DNA from: an uncultured Phascolarctobacterium sp.
GTDB lineage: Bacteria; Bacillota; Negativicutes; Acidaminococcales; Acidaminococcaceae
DNA length: 64,000 nt
Reading direction: 5' to 3'
NCBI GenBank assembly: GCA_949285135.1
Contig: CASDXO010000013.1
Span: 1 to 64,000, forward strand
This document shows, piece by piece, positions 26,718-34,827 of this stretch (position 1 is its first letter; each line of letters opens with the position of its first letter). Made by a program: the position numbers and the translations under genes. The notes under the pieces were generated by a model. It did no database searches and was not told the origin of the DNA. It saw only the letters and a list, made by a program, of their open reading frames with translations.

Positions 26718-27311
26718 ATGTCAGAAAAGCTGTTTTTCAGACTTTACTGGCGTCCTTATGTACTTTTAGGCGTCAGTGTGCTGCTGGTCTTGATCGGCAG
26801 CCTGGCGCCTTATATATTGCCTTATGCGTGGCTGGAGCAGCATGTGCCCGGCTATTACTTCTATCTGGTTAAGACCGTAACCTGGATGGTGAAGCTGTCG
26901 ATGCTGATAGCTATTATTTCTCTGGTAAGGGCCATGACGGCTGATTATTTTCCTACGCTGGAAAAGCTCTGTACAGAAAAAACTAACGGTACTATATCCG
27001 GCTATAAGAAGACCTGGGACAGAGGCAGTCAGCTTCGTCCGATTATTGACTTTAAAGTACAGCATCAGGATTACAGCTGTCCTATCAATGAGGCAAAGGG
27101 ACGCAGAACGAAAAACGAGGACATTATCGACAGCGGCTTTACAGCAGGCTTAAAGAAAAAGCTGATGTATAATGCGCAGAATCCGCGACTGTTTTATCTG
27201 CCGGGAGAAGAAATCTACTCCCGTAAGGCTGCGGTGCTGAGATATATTTTGTTATGGATAATGTTCGTATTGGAATTATATATAGGCTTTTTACGTTATA
27301 TGTTGGGGTAA
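26718..27311 (+). CDS. Membrane protein with central soluble domain, unknown function
   Basis: Protein of 197 residues. Two N-terminal hydrophobic segments (YVLLGVSVLLVLIGSLAPYI and VTWMVKLSMLIAIISLV) are followed by a soluble stretch of about 90 residues (TISGYKKTW...RPIIDFKVQHQDYSCP) and one C-terminal segment (YILLWIMFVLELYIGF). The layout recalls DUF3592-type proteins, but I cannot confirm that. AGGAGG precedes the ATG. It lies between metG and tatD with gaps of 17 and 3 bases, so it belongs to their operon. Confidence 0.7.
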   Translation: MSEKLFFRLYWRPYVLLGVSVLLVLIGSLAPYILPYAWLEQHVPGYYFYLVKTVTWMVKLSMLIAIISLVRAMTADYFPTLEKLCTEKTNGTISGYKKTWDRGSQLRPIIDFKVQHQDYSCPINEAKGRRTKNEDIIDSGFTAGLKKKLMYNAQNPRLFYLPGEEIYSRKAAVLRYILLWIMFVLELYIGFLRYMLG

Positions 27312-27314
27312 ATT

Positions 27315-28094
27315 ATGAGCAGAACAGGATTGTGGGATTCCCACGCACACCTTGATTCCGATTATTTTACAGACGATCGGGCAGAACTTATCAGCAAGTT
27401 GCAGCAGGATTTGGACGGCATCGTCAATCCCGGCTGTGATGAAGCTACTTCCGCCTTTGCGGTAGAACTGGCGGAAAAATATGATTTTATTTATGCGGCA
27501 GTGGGCTGGCATCCGGAAGAATTAAAGGGTATACCTGCCGATTATCTGGATAAGCTGGCGGCATGGGCCGTACATCCGAAGGTTGTTGCCATCGGAGAAG
27601 TAGGGCTTGACTACTACTGGAAGGAAAATGAGCCTAAAGAGGTACAGAAGCGTATTTTTTTAGAGCAGATAGACCTTGCCAAACAGTTTGACTTGCCGGT
27701 TATCATCCATGACCGTGATGCTCATGGGGATATGCTGGAAATCTTTCAGAAGGAAGTAACAGGCGTGCGCGCAGTATTCCACTGTTTTTCCGGCTCGCTG
27801 GAAATGGCTAAGGAACTGGTTAAACGCGGTTATTATTTTGGCTTTGGCGGTACTTCTACCTATAAGAATGCACAGAAGGTGCGGGAGGTAATGAGCTATA
27901 TTCCCCGCGAGCTGCTGCTGTTTGAAACAGACAGTCCCTATCTGACACCGGTACCGTACCGCGGCAAGCGCAATAATCCGGGTTATGTGGAGCTGACGGC
28001 ACGTAACGCGGCTGAGGTATTGGGTGTATCTTTTGAAGAACTGGCAGAACAGACTACAAAAAATGTCAAAGCGTTGTTTACGAAAATTAAATAA
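27315..28094 (+). CDS. tatD: TatD-family metal-dependent deoxyribonuclease
   Basis: TIM-barrel hydrolase of 259 residues. Metal ligands are in DSHAHLD (start), GEVGLDYYW (Glu), PVIIHDRDAH and VFHCFSGS, with ETDSPYLTP near the end. Length is standard. TatD proteins act as 3'-5' DNases/RNases. It begins three bases after the membrane-protein gene; in Bacillus yabD likewise follows metS. Confidence 0.95.
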   Translation: MSRTGLWDSHAHLDSDYFTDDRAELISKLQQDLDGIVNPGCDEATSAFAVELAEKYDFIYAAVGWHPEELKGIPADYLDKLAAWAVHPKVVAIGEVGLDYYWKENEPKEVQKRIFLEQIDLAKQFDLPVIIHDRDAHGDMLEIFQKEVTGVRAVFHCFSGSLEMAKELVKRGYYFGFGGTSTYKNAQKVREVMSYIPRELLLFETDSPYLTPVPYRGKRNNPGYVELTARNAAEVLGVSFEELAEQTTKNVKALFTKIK

Positions 28095-28099
28095 AATAA

Positions 28100-28134
28100 A
28101 AATCTGTATAATCTATGATTATACAGATTTTTTT
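28100..28134 (+). terminator. Terminator after tatD
   Basis: Perfect 14-base stem aaatctgtataatc / gattatacagattt with loop tat and T run. Confidence 0.92.
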
Positions 28135-28189
28135 GTTGTCGTCTGCTGGTTTAAAGGTATACTATACTGTTAAAGGCGGTGCAAAAAAG

Positions 28190-28777
28190 ATGCGTAAATT
28201 ACTGATAACAGGTTTTGACCCTTTTGGCAAATATACTATTAACCCTTCCTGGCAGGCTGTGCAGGCACTTCCTGATAAGATAGGTGATTTTGAGCTGCAT
28301 AAGCTGCAGCTTTTAAATATCTACGGTTCCGAATTTAAAAAGATTGCCCACGCAGTTGAGCAGCTGCAGCCGGATTGTCTTTTAATGCTGGGAATGAACA
28401 GCGGCAGTACGGATATTATTTTAGATACTGTGGCAATTAATCTGAGAGATGCACTGATAGAAGATAATTTAGGTAAAAAGCCCTGGAATGAGCCTATTAT
28501 AACAGATGGCCCGGCAGCTTATTTTGCCACACTTGATGTGCATACGCTGGTGAAGAAACTGCGCAAGGAAAAATTGCCGGTAGCCATAGGTTACAGCAGC
28601 GGAGCCTATATCTGCAACGAGGTTTTTTATCTCTCGCTGCATAATTATCAGAATACTAAAATGAAGATTGGGTTCGTTCATGTGCCGTTAATGCCGGAAA
28701 TGGTTTGGGATGAAAGTATGTCGCGTCCTTTGGAGGAAACGGCAGCGATACTGCAGAAGATTATAGAAGCAATTTAA
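28190..28777 (+). CDS. pcp: Pyrrolidone-carboxylate peptidase
   Basis: Cysteine peptidase (C15 family) of 195 residues that removes N-terminal pyroglutamate. The start RKLLITGFDPFGKYTINPSW is diagnostic. The catalytic Cys lies in SSGAYICNEVFYLSLH and the His in IGFVHVPLMPE. The ATG at 28190 follows AGGCGGTG. Upstream in-frame codons from 28115 overlap the tatD terminator and were not used. Confidence 0.94.
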   Translation: MRKLLITGFDPFGKYTINPSWQAVQALPDKIGDFELHKLQLLNIYGSEFKKIAHAVEQLQPDCLLMLGMNSGSTDIILDTVAINLRDALIEDNLGKKPWNEPIITDGPAAYFATLDVHTLVKKLRKEKLPVAIGYSSGAYICNEVFYLSLHNYQNTKMKIGFVHVPLMPEMVWDESMSRPLEETAAILQKIIEAI

Positions 28778-28808
28778 AAAGACTTAGGCGTAGCCTAAGT
28801 CTTTTTTT
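28776..28808. terminator. Bidirectional terminator between pcp and the GNAT gene
   Basis: Perfect 14-base stem aaaaagacttaggc / gcctaagtcttttt. Confidence 0.92.
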
Positions 28809-29244
28809 GTAAAGCCATATAAAGAAGTGGATAGGGTCTGCCCTGTTCGTCGACAGGTGTTTCCTTAAAAACTGCAAAACCCATTTTTTCATAAAATACT
28901 ATAGCCTGTCGGTTTTGTTTGTTGACGGTTACTTTATCTGCCGCATATTTATTTAAAGCATAACTGATAAGTATTTTACCTATACCTTTACCACGGTAGT
29001 TCTCATCAATAAAAAGCATTTCGATATTGTCTTCCTGCAGACCTATGAAAGCAATCTGTTTATTGTTATCTGATACGGTGATTAGTATAGGCACAGCCGC
29101 CAGATATTGAGGAATACATTTTTTGATAGCAATAATATCTGATTCCGGCAGAAAGAGATGTGTTGCTCTTACTGAGCTTTCCCAAACCTGTGTCAGCTGC
29201 TGCAGTAAAGCATCGGGACGATAAAGTTCTTCTTTAAGCTGCAT
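28795..29244 (-). CDS. GNAT-family N-acetyltransferase
   Basis: Protein of 149 residues with the acetyl-CoA-binding motif A in DENYRGKGIGKILISYAL and the closing GNAT strand AIVFYEKMGFAVFKE. The YjaB-like group is the nearest I can name; the acceptor substrate is unknown. It is cotranscribed with the upstream FeMo-co-binding-like gene (three-base gap). Confidence 0.85.
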   Translation of the reverse strand: MQLKEELYRPDALLQQLTQVWESSVRATHLFLPESDIIAIKKCIPQYLAAVPILITVSDNNKQIAFIGLQEDNIEMLFIDENYRGKGIGKILISYALNKYAADKVTVNKQNRQAIVFYEKMGFAVFKETPVDEQGRPYPLLYMALQKKT

Positions 29245-29247
29245 AAA

Positions 29248-29640
29248 TTAATTATGACAGCCGCAGGTATGATGTTCGCCGCAGTGGTGTTCACCATGCT
29301 CATGGTCGTGGTGACTGCAATGTACGTCAGGATTGAAAGTAAGCTTGCCTGCTAAAAGTGCTGCTACTGCTTCGTCAGCACTGCCGGTTGCGCCGCCATA
29401 TAATTTAATGCCAGCCTGTGCCAGAGCATTTTGCGCGCCGGCGCCGATGCCGCCGCAAATCAGCGTATCTACCTGCAGATCAGAGAGCAGAACTGCCAAA
29501 GCACCGTGACCGCTGCCGTTAGTGCTGATGATCTGGGCGGAGATGACTTGCCCGTTTTCTGCTTCATATACTTTAAACTGTTCGGTATGACCGAAGTGCT
29601 GAAAAATATTTCCGTCTGCATAAGTTACTGCTATTTTCAT
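29248..29640 (-). CDS. Dinitrogenase FeMo-cofactor-binding-like protein with His/Cys tail
   Basis: Protein of 130 residues. Residues 1-100 form a NifX/NifB-C-like domain (MKIAVTYADGNIFQHFGHTE...LICGGIGAGAQNALAQAGIK). The last 25 residues are extremely rich in His and Cys (SHHDHEHGEHHCGEHH...CGC), a likely metal-binding tail. Such small proteins in non-diazotrophs are thought to carry iron-sulfur or molybdenum clusters. No nitrogenase genes are visible. SD AGGAAGAAAT-like. Divergent from the TrmB-type regulator. Confidence 0.88.
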   Translation of the reverse strand: MKIAVTYADGNIFQHFGHTEQFKVYEAENGQVISAQIISTNGSGHGALAVLLSDLQVDTLICGGIGAGAQNALAQAGIKLYGGATGSADEAVAALLAGKLTFNPDVHCSHHDHEHGEHHCGEHHTCGCHN

Positions 29641-29666
29641 AGTTATTTCTTCCTTTCAAATTAGCT

Positions 29667-29709
29667 GTTTACAGCAGCTTGATGAATATGCTAAGTAAGT
29701 GCTGTAAAC
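29667..29709. repeat. Perfect inverted repeat upstream of the FeMo-co-like gene
   Basis: gtttacagca (29667-29676) and tgctgtaaac (29700-29709) match over ten bases with a 23-base spacer. Position near the start of the minus-strand gene suggests an operator or an RNA hairpin. Confidence 0.5.
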
Positions 29710-29763
29710 GTAATATAATTTTCTGACATATGACGATAATATTATAACGCTGGATGTCAGCGG

Positions 29764-29849
29764 TGGCAAGCAAAGTTTGCCAAAGAAAAATAGCTGTTAG
29801 CTATTGACAACTCAAAAAAAATATAATATAGTGTTCTTAAACAGGAACA
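29764..29849 (+). promoter_or_regulatory. Promoter of the trmB-lysA operon with three flanking palindromes
   Basis: TTGACA (29804-29809), 17-base spacer, TATAGT (29827-29832). The palindrome tagctgttagcta (29791-29803) abuts the -35 box. tggcaa / ttgcca (29764-29782) lies further upstream. tgttcttaaacaggaaca (29832-29849) overlaps the start region and would be a good autoregulatory operator. Confidence 0.65.
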
Positions 29850-29876
29850 ATAAAAAGAAGAGCTGAATGAGGGACA

Positions 29877-30584
29877 ATGGAACTTATCGAAGGATTGACA
29901 AACTTTAATCTTACCAAGCAGGAAGCAACGCTGTATGTACTGCTGCTTAAGGCAGGCAGCCTGACAGGCTACGAAGCTGCCAAGCAGACAGGTATCTCAC
30001 GTTCCAATACCTATACGGCTTTGGCCGGTTTGGTAGAAAAAGGTGCTGCCTATATCCTTGAAGAGGGCAAGGTAACGCGCTATACGCCGGTAGCGGCAGA
30101 AGAATTTTGTCAAAATAAACTGGAACGGCTGCAAAAAATCAAGCAGGACATTCTGCAGCAGCTGCCGCAGTTAAAAAATGATGCCGAAGGCTATATCACC
30201 ATCAAAGGCGAGCAGGAGATAATCAATAAACTAAAAAATACCGTCCGCCAGGCACAGGCCAGAATCTATGTTTCTGCCAATGCCAGAGTGATGGAGCTAT
30301 TGCAGCAGGAGCTGCAGGAGGCGGTAGACAGGAAATTAAAGGTTGTAATCATCAGCGATAAGGATTTTACGATGCAGGGGGCTATCTGCTACTCTGCCAG
30401 CAAGCAGCATGAACAGATTCGTCTGATTGCCGATTCGCATACGGTACTAACCGGTGATTTGGCAGACGAAGAAAATTCTACCTGTTTATATTCCTGCAAG
30501 CGCAACCTGGTAGATTTATTTAAGGATGCGCTAAAAAATGAAATCAAACTAATAGAACTGCAGAAAGGTGATAACCGTGGCTGA
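29877..30584 (+). CDS. TrmB-family transcriptional regulator
   Basis: Protein of 235 residues with an N-terminal winged helix (NFNLTKQEATLYVLLLKAGS...SRSNTYTALAGLVEKG), a short coiled linker, and a C-terminal domain (~120-230) resembling the PLD-like sensor part of TrmB proteins. TrmB members usually sense sugars, but the ligand here is unknown. The lysA start lies inside its last codons (eight-base overlap), so diaminopimelate decarboxylase is a likely target or partner. Confidence 0.85.
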   Translation: MELIEGLTNFNLTKQEATLYVLLLKAGSLTGYEAAKQTGISRSNTYTALAGLVEKGAAYILEEGKVTRYTPVAAEEFCQNKLERLQKIKQDILQQLPQLKNDAEGYITIKGEQEIINKLKNTVRQAQARIYVSANARVMELLQQELQEAVDRKLKVVIISDKDFTMQGAICYSASKQHEQIRLIADSHTVLTGDLADEENSTCLYSCKRNLVDLFKDALKNEIKLIELQKGDNRG

Positions 30585-31839
30585 AAAAATACCCTTTGTA
30601 AACAAAGAGCAGCTGGATGAAATTGCTGCACATTATGCAACTCCGTTTTATCTGTATGACGAGGCTGGCATCCGTAAAACTGCCCGCCTGGTAAATCAGG
30701 CTTTTGCCTGGAATAAGGGTTTTAAGGAATATTTTGCTGTTAAGGCAACGCCTAACCCTTTTATTTTACAAATCCTGCGTGAGGAAGGCTGCGGCGCAGA
30801 CTGCTCCTCTTATACTGAACTGGTAATGGCGGACGCCGCCGGTTTTAAAAATGACGAGATTATGTTTTCTTCCAACGCTACTCCGGCAGAAGACTTCCAG
30901 CTGGCACGCAAGCTCAATGTAACCATCAATCTTGATGATATTACCCATATTGCCTTTTTGGAAAAGGTTGCGGATATTCCCGATACTATCAGCTGCCGTT
31001 TTAATCCCGGCGGTCATTTTGCCATTGAGAACAATATTATGGATAACCCCGGTGATGCCAAATACGGGCTGACCCGTGCCCAGATGACCGAAGCTTTCAA
31101 AATCCTGCTGCAAAAAGGCGTTAAGCATTTTGGTATGCATGCTTTCCTGGCTTCCAATACCGTTACCAACGAGTATTATCCCGAGCTGGCAAGAATCCTC
31201 TTTAAAACTGCAGTAGAACTGAAAGAAGAAACCGGTGCTCATATTGAATTTATCAACCTTTCCGGTGGTGTTGGTATTCCTTACAAACCGGAACAGGAAG
31301 GCAATGATATTTTGGCTATTGGCGAAGGTGTACGCAAAGCATATGAAGAAATCCTGGTGCCTGCCGGTATGGATGATGTAAAAATCTTTACTGAAATGGG
31401 ACGTTTCATGCTTGCTCCTCATGGCGCACTTATCGCTAAAGCTATCCATGAAAAACATACCTATAAAGAATATATCGGACTGGATGCCTGCGCTGCCAAT
31501 CTGATGCGTCCTGCTATCTACGGTTCTTATCATCATATTACCGTTATGGGCAAGGAAAATGATCCCTGCGACCATAAATATGATGTTACCGGCGGCCTGT
31601 GCGAAAATAATGACAAGTTCGCTATCGACCGTATGCTGCCGAAAATCGATATCGGCGACCTGCTCTTTATCCATGACGCAGGCGCGCACGGTTTTGCCAT
31701 GGGCTACAATTATAACGGCAAACTGCGCAGCGCCGAAGTACTGCTGAAAGAAGACGGCAGCACTCAGCTGATCAGACGCGCAGAAACTCCGGCTGATTAT
31801 TTTGCAACTTTTGATTTCACCGGTTTATTTAATAAATAA
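30577..31839 (+). CDS. lysA: Diaminopimelate decarboxylase
   Basis: Fold-III PLP enzyme of 420 residues that makes lysine from meso-diaminopimelate. The PLP lysine is Lys56 in YFAVKATPNP. NLSGGVGIPY is the glycine loop, and GLCENNDKFAIDR holds the active-site Cys and Glu. The GTG at 30577 is chosen because AAAGGTGAT ends just before it. It overlaps the TrmB gene, an unusual arrangement. It is separate in type from the ornithine/lysine decarboxylase at 17.6 kb. Confidence 0.9.
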   Translation: MAEKIPFVNKEQLDEIAAHYATPFYLYDEAGIRKTARLVNQAFAWNKGFKEYFAVKATPNPFILQILREEGCGADCSSYTELVMADAAGFKNDEIMFSSNATPAEDFQLARKLNVTINLDDITHIAFLEKVADIPDTISCRFNPGGHFAIENNIMDNPGDAKYGLTRAQMTEAFKILLQKGVKHFGMHAFLASNTVTNEYYPELARILFKTAVELKEETGAHIEFINLSGGVGIPYKPEQEGNDILAIGEGVRKAYEEILVPAGMDDVKIFTEMGRFMLAPHGALIAKAIHEKHTYKEYIGLDACAANLMRPAIYGSYHHITVMGKENDPCDHKYDVTGGLCENNDKFAIDRMLPKIDIGDLLFIHDAGAHGFAMGYNYNGKLRSAEVLLKEDGSTQLIRRAETPADYFATFDFTGLFNK

Positions 31840-31862
31840 AAACAGGAAAATTTGCTAAAAAT

Positions 31863-31899
31863 AAAGGAACTGTATATGATATATATAGTTCCTTTTTTA
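31863..31899 (+). terminator. Terminator after lysA
   Basis: Stem aaaggaact...agttccttt with an AT-rich loop that can pair further, then T run. Confidence 0.85.
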
Positions 31900-31945
31900 T
31901 TTGAGGAGAAGGTTTTCGTTGCCAAAAGTCGGAGGAGGAAACAGT

Positions 31946-33208
31946 ATGCAGGATAAATATGCAGTGTATGTGGAGGCGTTGAAGGCAGAGCTTATCCCTG
32001 CCATGGGCTGTACTGAGCCTATTGCTATTGCTTATGCCAGTGCGGTATGCAGAGAGCAGCTGGGGGGCTTTCCTGAGAGCATAGATATCTATGTAAGCCG
32101 TAATATTATTAAGAACGTTAAAAGCGTAGTGGTACCCAATACTAATAAGATGCGCGGCATTGAGGTTGCCTGTGTAGCAGGTTTTGTGGCCGGGCATTCT
32201 GAACGTCAGCTGCAGGTTCTTGCTTATATCAGTGAGGAAGAAAAAGCAGCTATCAAAAAATATACGGAATCAGGAGTAGTAAAAGTGCATGTGGCAGAAG
32301 AGCCGGATATTTTCTATATCAGGGTGGAAGCTGCTTGGGGAGGTCATACGGCGGCGGTAACTATCCGTACAGACCATACCAATATTACCTGCATTAAAAA
32401 AGATGACGCAGTAATAATGGAGAAGCCTGTGGAGCCGGTGCAGGCAGAAGAGGCTGTGAGCTTATGGAAGCTGGACGAAGTTATCAGCGCAGCTGCCAAT
32501 ATGCCTTTAGAGCCTGTTGAAGAGTTTTTGCAGCGCCAGATTGATTACAACATGGCTATTGCCGAGGAAGGGCTGAAAAACGAATACGGCGCCAGCATCG
32601 GAAAAATTCTGCTGCAGCGCGAACCAAACAGCAGGCGTATTCAGGCTAAGGCCAACGCGGCAGCAGCTTCTGATGCCCGTATGAACGGCTGCGAGCTGCC
32701 GGTAGTAATTGTTTCCGGCAGTGGCAATCAGGGCATTACTGCTTCCGTACCGGTGGTGGTTTATGGTCGTGCCATGAAGGCTGAGCAGGAAAAACTGCTG
32801 CGTGCTTTGCTGTTAAGTGATTTGATTACTGTTTATCTGAAACAGGGTATCGGCAAGCTTTCCGCCTACTGCGGTGCTGTCAGTGCCGGCTGCGGCAGTG
32901 GTGCTGGTATAGCTTTCCTGCATGACTGTACTGCCAAACAGATCGAGCATGTAGTAGAAAATGCGTTGGCGATTAACTCCGGCATTATTTGTGACGGTGC
33001 TAAATCCTCCTGCGCGGCTAAAATAGCTATTTCCATTGAAGGTGGTCTTTTAGCCTTTGATATGATGATGGCGGAGAAAAATTTTGCCGGCGGAGACGGC
33101 ATTGTACAAAAAACGGCGGATGAAACTATTGCTGCCGTAGGCAAGATTGCCAGTCAGGGTATGGTGGAAACGGACAGAGAAATTATTGATGTTATGCTGG
33201 GAATCTGA
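31946..33208 (+). CDS. L-cysteine desulfidase / serine dehydratase-like protein (UPF0597)
   Basis: Protein of 420 residues of the CyuA/YhaM group, [4Fe-4S] enzymes that release sulfide and ammonia from cysteine to give pyruvate. Conserved cysteines are in PAMGCTEPIAIAYA (near residue 21) and in SAYCGAVSAGCGSGAGIAFL with following HDC. KSSCAAKIA carries another. The ATG at 31946 follows GGAGGAGG. Monocistronic between two terminators. The oxygen-sensitive cluster fits an anaerobe. Confidence 0.87.
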   Translation: MQDKYAVYVEALKAELIPAMGCTEPIAIAYASAVCREQLGGFPESIDIYVSRNIIKNVKSVVVPNTNKMRGIEVACVAGFVAGHSERQLQVLAYISEEEKAAIKKYTESGVVKVHVAEEPDIFYIRVEAAWGGHTAAVTIRTDHTNITCIKKDDAVIMEKPVEPVQAEEAVSLWKLDEVISAAANMPLEPVEEFLQRQIDYNMAIAEEGLKNEYGASIGKILLQREPNSRRIQAKANAAAASDARMNGCELPVVIVSGSGNQGITASVPVVVYGRAMKAEQEKLLRALLLSDLITVYLKQGIGKLSAYCGAVSAGCGSGAGIAFLHDCTAKQIEHVVENALAINSGIICDGAKSSCAAKIAISIEGGLLAFDMMMAEKNFAGGDGIVQKTADETIAAVGKIASQGMVETDREIIDVMLGI

Positions 33209-33228
33209 CAGCTTCATTAGCAAAAAAT

Positions 33229-33260
33229 AAAAGCACTGCTTGGGCAGTGCTTTTATTTTT
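33229..33260. terminator. Bidirectional terminator
   Basis: Perfect 11-base stem aaaagcactgc / gcagtgctttt between convergent genes. Confidence 0.9.
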
Positions 33261-34827
33261 GCGTTTGCTTTTCACCGGTAAGCTGTTGCAGGAAAAGAAT
33301 ATTTTTATTATGTGTAAGGATATAAAGAAAATCTCCGGCGCGAATTCTGGTAGTACCTGCCGGAATCAGCCGCTGTTCACCTCGCTTGATGTCAACCAGC
33401 AAAGTATCAGCAGGCCATTTGATATCACGTATTAGCTTATTTTCAACTGCGCTGCCGCTGCAGACGGCAAATTCCGCTATATTACGCTGTTCCAGCAGGC
33501 TCGGTTCCGGCTGTTTCTGCAGCAGAGAACGCTGCAGAAGCTCTTCGTAAATGGGCTTGCTGCGGCACAGCTCGGCAATGATTAGCGCAACCATGGAGGA
33601 AATAGCCAGAGGTAAAAGCTGCTCATAGGAAGCAGTCATTTCCATAATCAGCACCGTACCGGTAATAGGTGCGCGTACAGAAGCAGCAAACAGAGCGGCC
33701 ATTGCCATGATGACCATGTCAGCAGCATACTGGGGAGCAATGAGCTGGCAGGAGACAAGGATATTGCTGCAGATACTGCCGCAGAGCGCTCCGATAACAA
33801 GCATGGGCAGAAAAAAGCCGCCGGGAACACCGCAGCCATAGCTGAGTAATGTGAACAGCAGCTTGACGACCAGCAGCAGGATAAGCATTTGCAGAGATAC
33901 AGGAGCAGCAGCGAGGCTGTTAATCAGCTGGTTGCCGCCGCCGAGCACCTGAGGCAGGACATAACCTAACATACCTGCGATAAACAGGGGAAAACAAATT
34001 TTAATTATAGGCTTTTGCAAACAGGGCAAAGCATAAAAAGCAGGGATTGTCAGCAATCCCTTGTTAAAAATAACACCGCAGAAGCCGGTGACGACTGCTA
34101 CTAAAACGACATAACCATAATAGCCGAGCGGCAGAGCTGGCAACTGGGGAAAAATAAATACTGCCTCAGCGCCAAATAACGCGCGGGAAACAATCGTGGC
34201 GGTCATAGCGGCAGCCATGGCAGGAAGCATGACGGCTACAGAAAAATTACGGTGCAGTTCTTCCAAAGCAAAAATGACGCCTGCCAGAGGTGCGTTAAAG
34301 GAAGCTGCCAGACCGGCGCTGGCACCGCTGGTGAGCAGGTAGCGTTCTTCCATACGCGTCCGTCCCAGTAAGCGGCTGATGCCCTGGGCTGCCACTGCGC
34401 CCAGCTGAATGGAAGGGCCTTCGCGTCCCAGAGAAAGTCCTGCACCGATGGCGATAATACCGCCAACGAGTTTGGTGCAGAGGACGGAGAGCCAGCGCAG
34501 TTTGACAAGACCAAGCAGTACGCCTTTGACCTGGGGAATGCCGCTGCCGCCGGCTAACGGCTCGAAGCGGATAAGCAGGGTCAGCAGCCAGGCTAAGAAA
34601 AGCAGCAGCAGAAACCAGCCGAAGTGCCAATACCACTCTGCCCCTGTCAGAGACAGGTAGATAAGGCTGCGCAGTTCTTCTGCCTGCTGCAGGCCAAAAC
34701 GGAACAGACAGATAACAAGACCTGCTGTCAGCCCTGTCAGGATGCCTTCAGTAAAAAGGCGCAGCCTGAAGCCGTGCCAGTCGCTTAAAGATTTATAGGT
34801 ATTGATGACCTGATATTTGGTGTTCAT
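33253..34827 (-). CDS. ClC-type chloride channel/antiporter with RCK_C domain
   Basis: Protein of 524 residues with 10-12 membrane helices. The selectivity-filter motifs GGSGIPQVKG, GREGPSIQLG (gating Glu) and GGFFLPML are intact, so chloride rather than fluoride is the expected ion. The C-terminal ~75 residues (from about 445, ENKLIRDIKWPADTLLVDIK) form a TrkA-C/RCK_C domain, a known cyclic-di-AMP-binding fold in other transporters. Its start overlaps the hydE stop by four bases (ATGA). Confidence 0.9.
   Translation of the reverse strand: MNTKYQVINTYKSLSDWHGFRLRLFTEGILTGLTAGLVICLFRFGLQQAEELRSLIYLSLTGAEWYWHFGWFLLLLFLAWLLTLLIRFEPLAGGSGIPQVKGVLLGLVKLRWLSVLCTKLVGGIIAIGAGLSLGREGPSIQLGAVAAQGISRLLGRTRMEERYLLTSGASAGLAASFNAPLAGVIFALEELHRNFSVAVMLPAMAAAMTATIVSRALFGAEAVFIFPQLPALPLGYYGYVVLVAVVTGFCGVIFNKGLLTIPAFYALPCLQKPIIKICFPLFIAGMLGYVLPQVLGGGNQLINSLAAAPVSLQMLILLLVVKLLFTLLSYGCGVPGGFFLPMLVIGALCGSICSNILVSCQLIAPQYAADMVIMAMAALFAASVRAPITGTVLIMEMTASYEQLLPLAISSMVALIIAELCRSKPIYEELLQRSLLQKQPEPSLLEQRNIAEFAVCSGSAVENKLIRDIKWPADTLLVDIKRGEQRLIPAGTTRIRAGDFLYILTHNKNILFLQQLTGEKQTQK

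Noticed and set aside
29248-29640. Nitrogen fixation locus suggested by the FeMo-co-binding domain
   Set aside because: No nif structural or assembly genes are present; small NifX-like proteins are common in non-fixing anaerobes.
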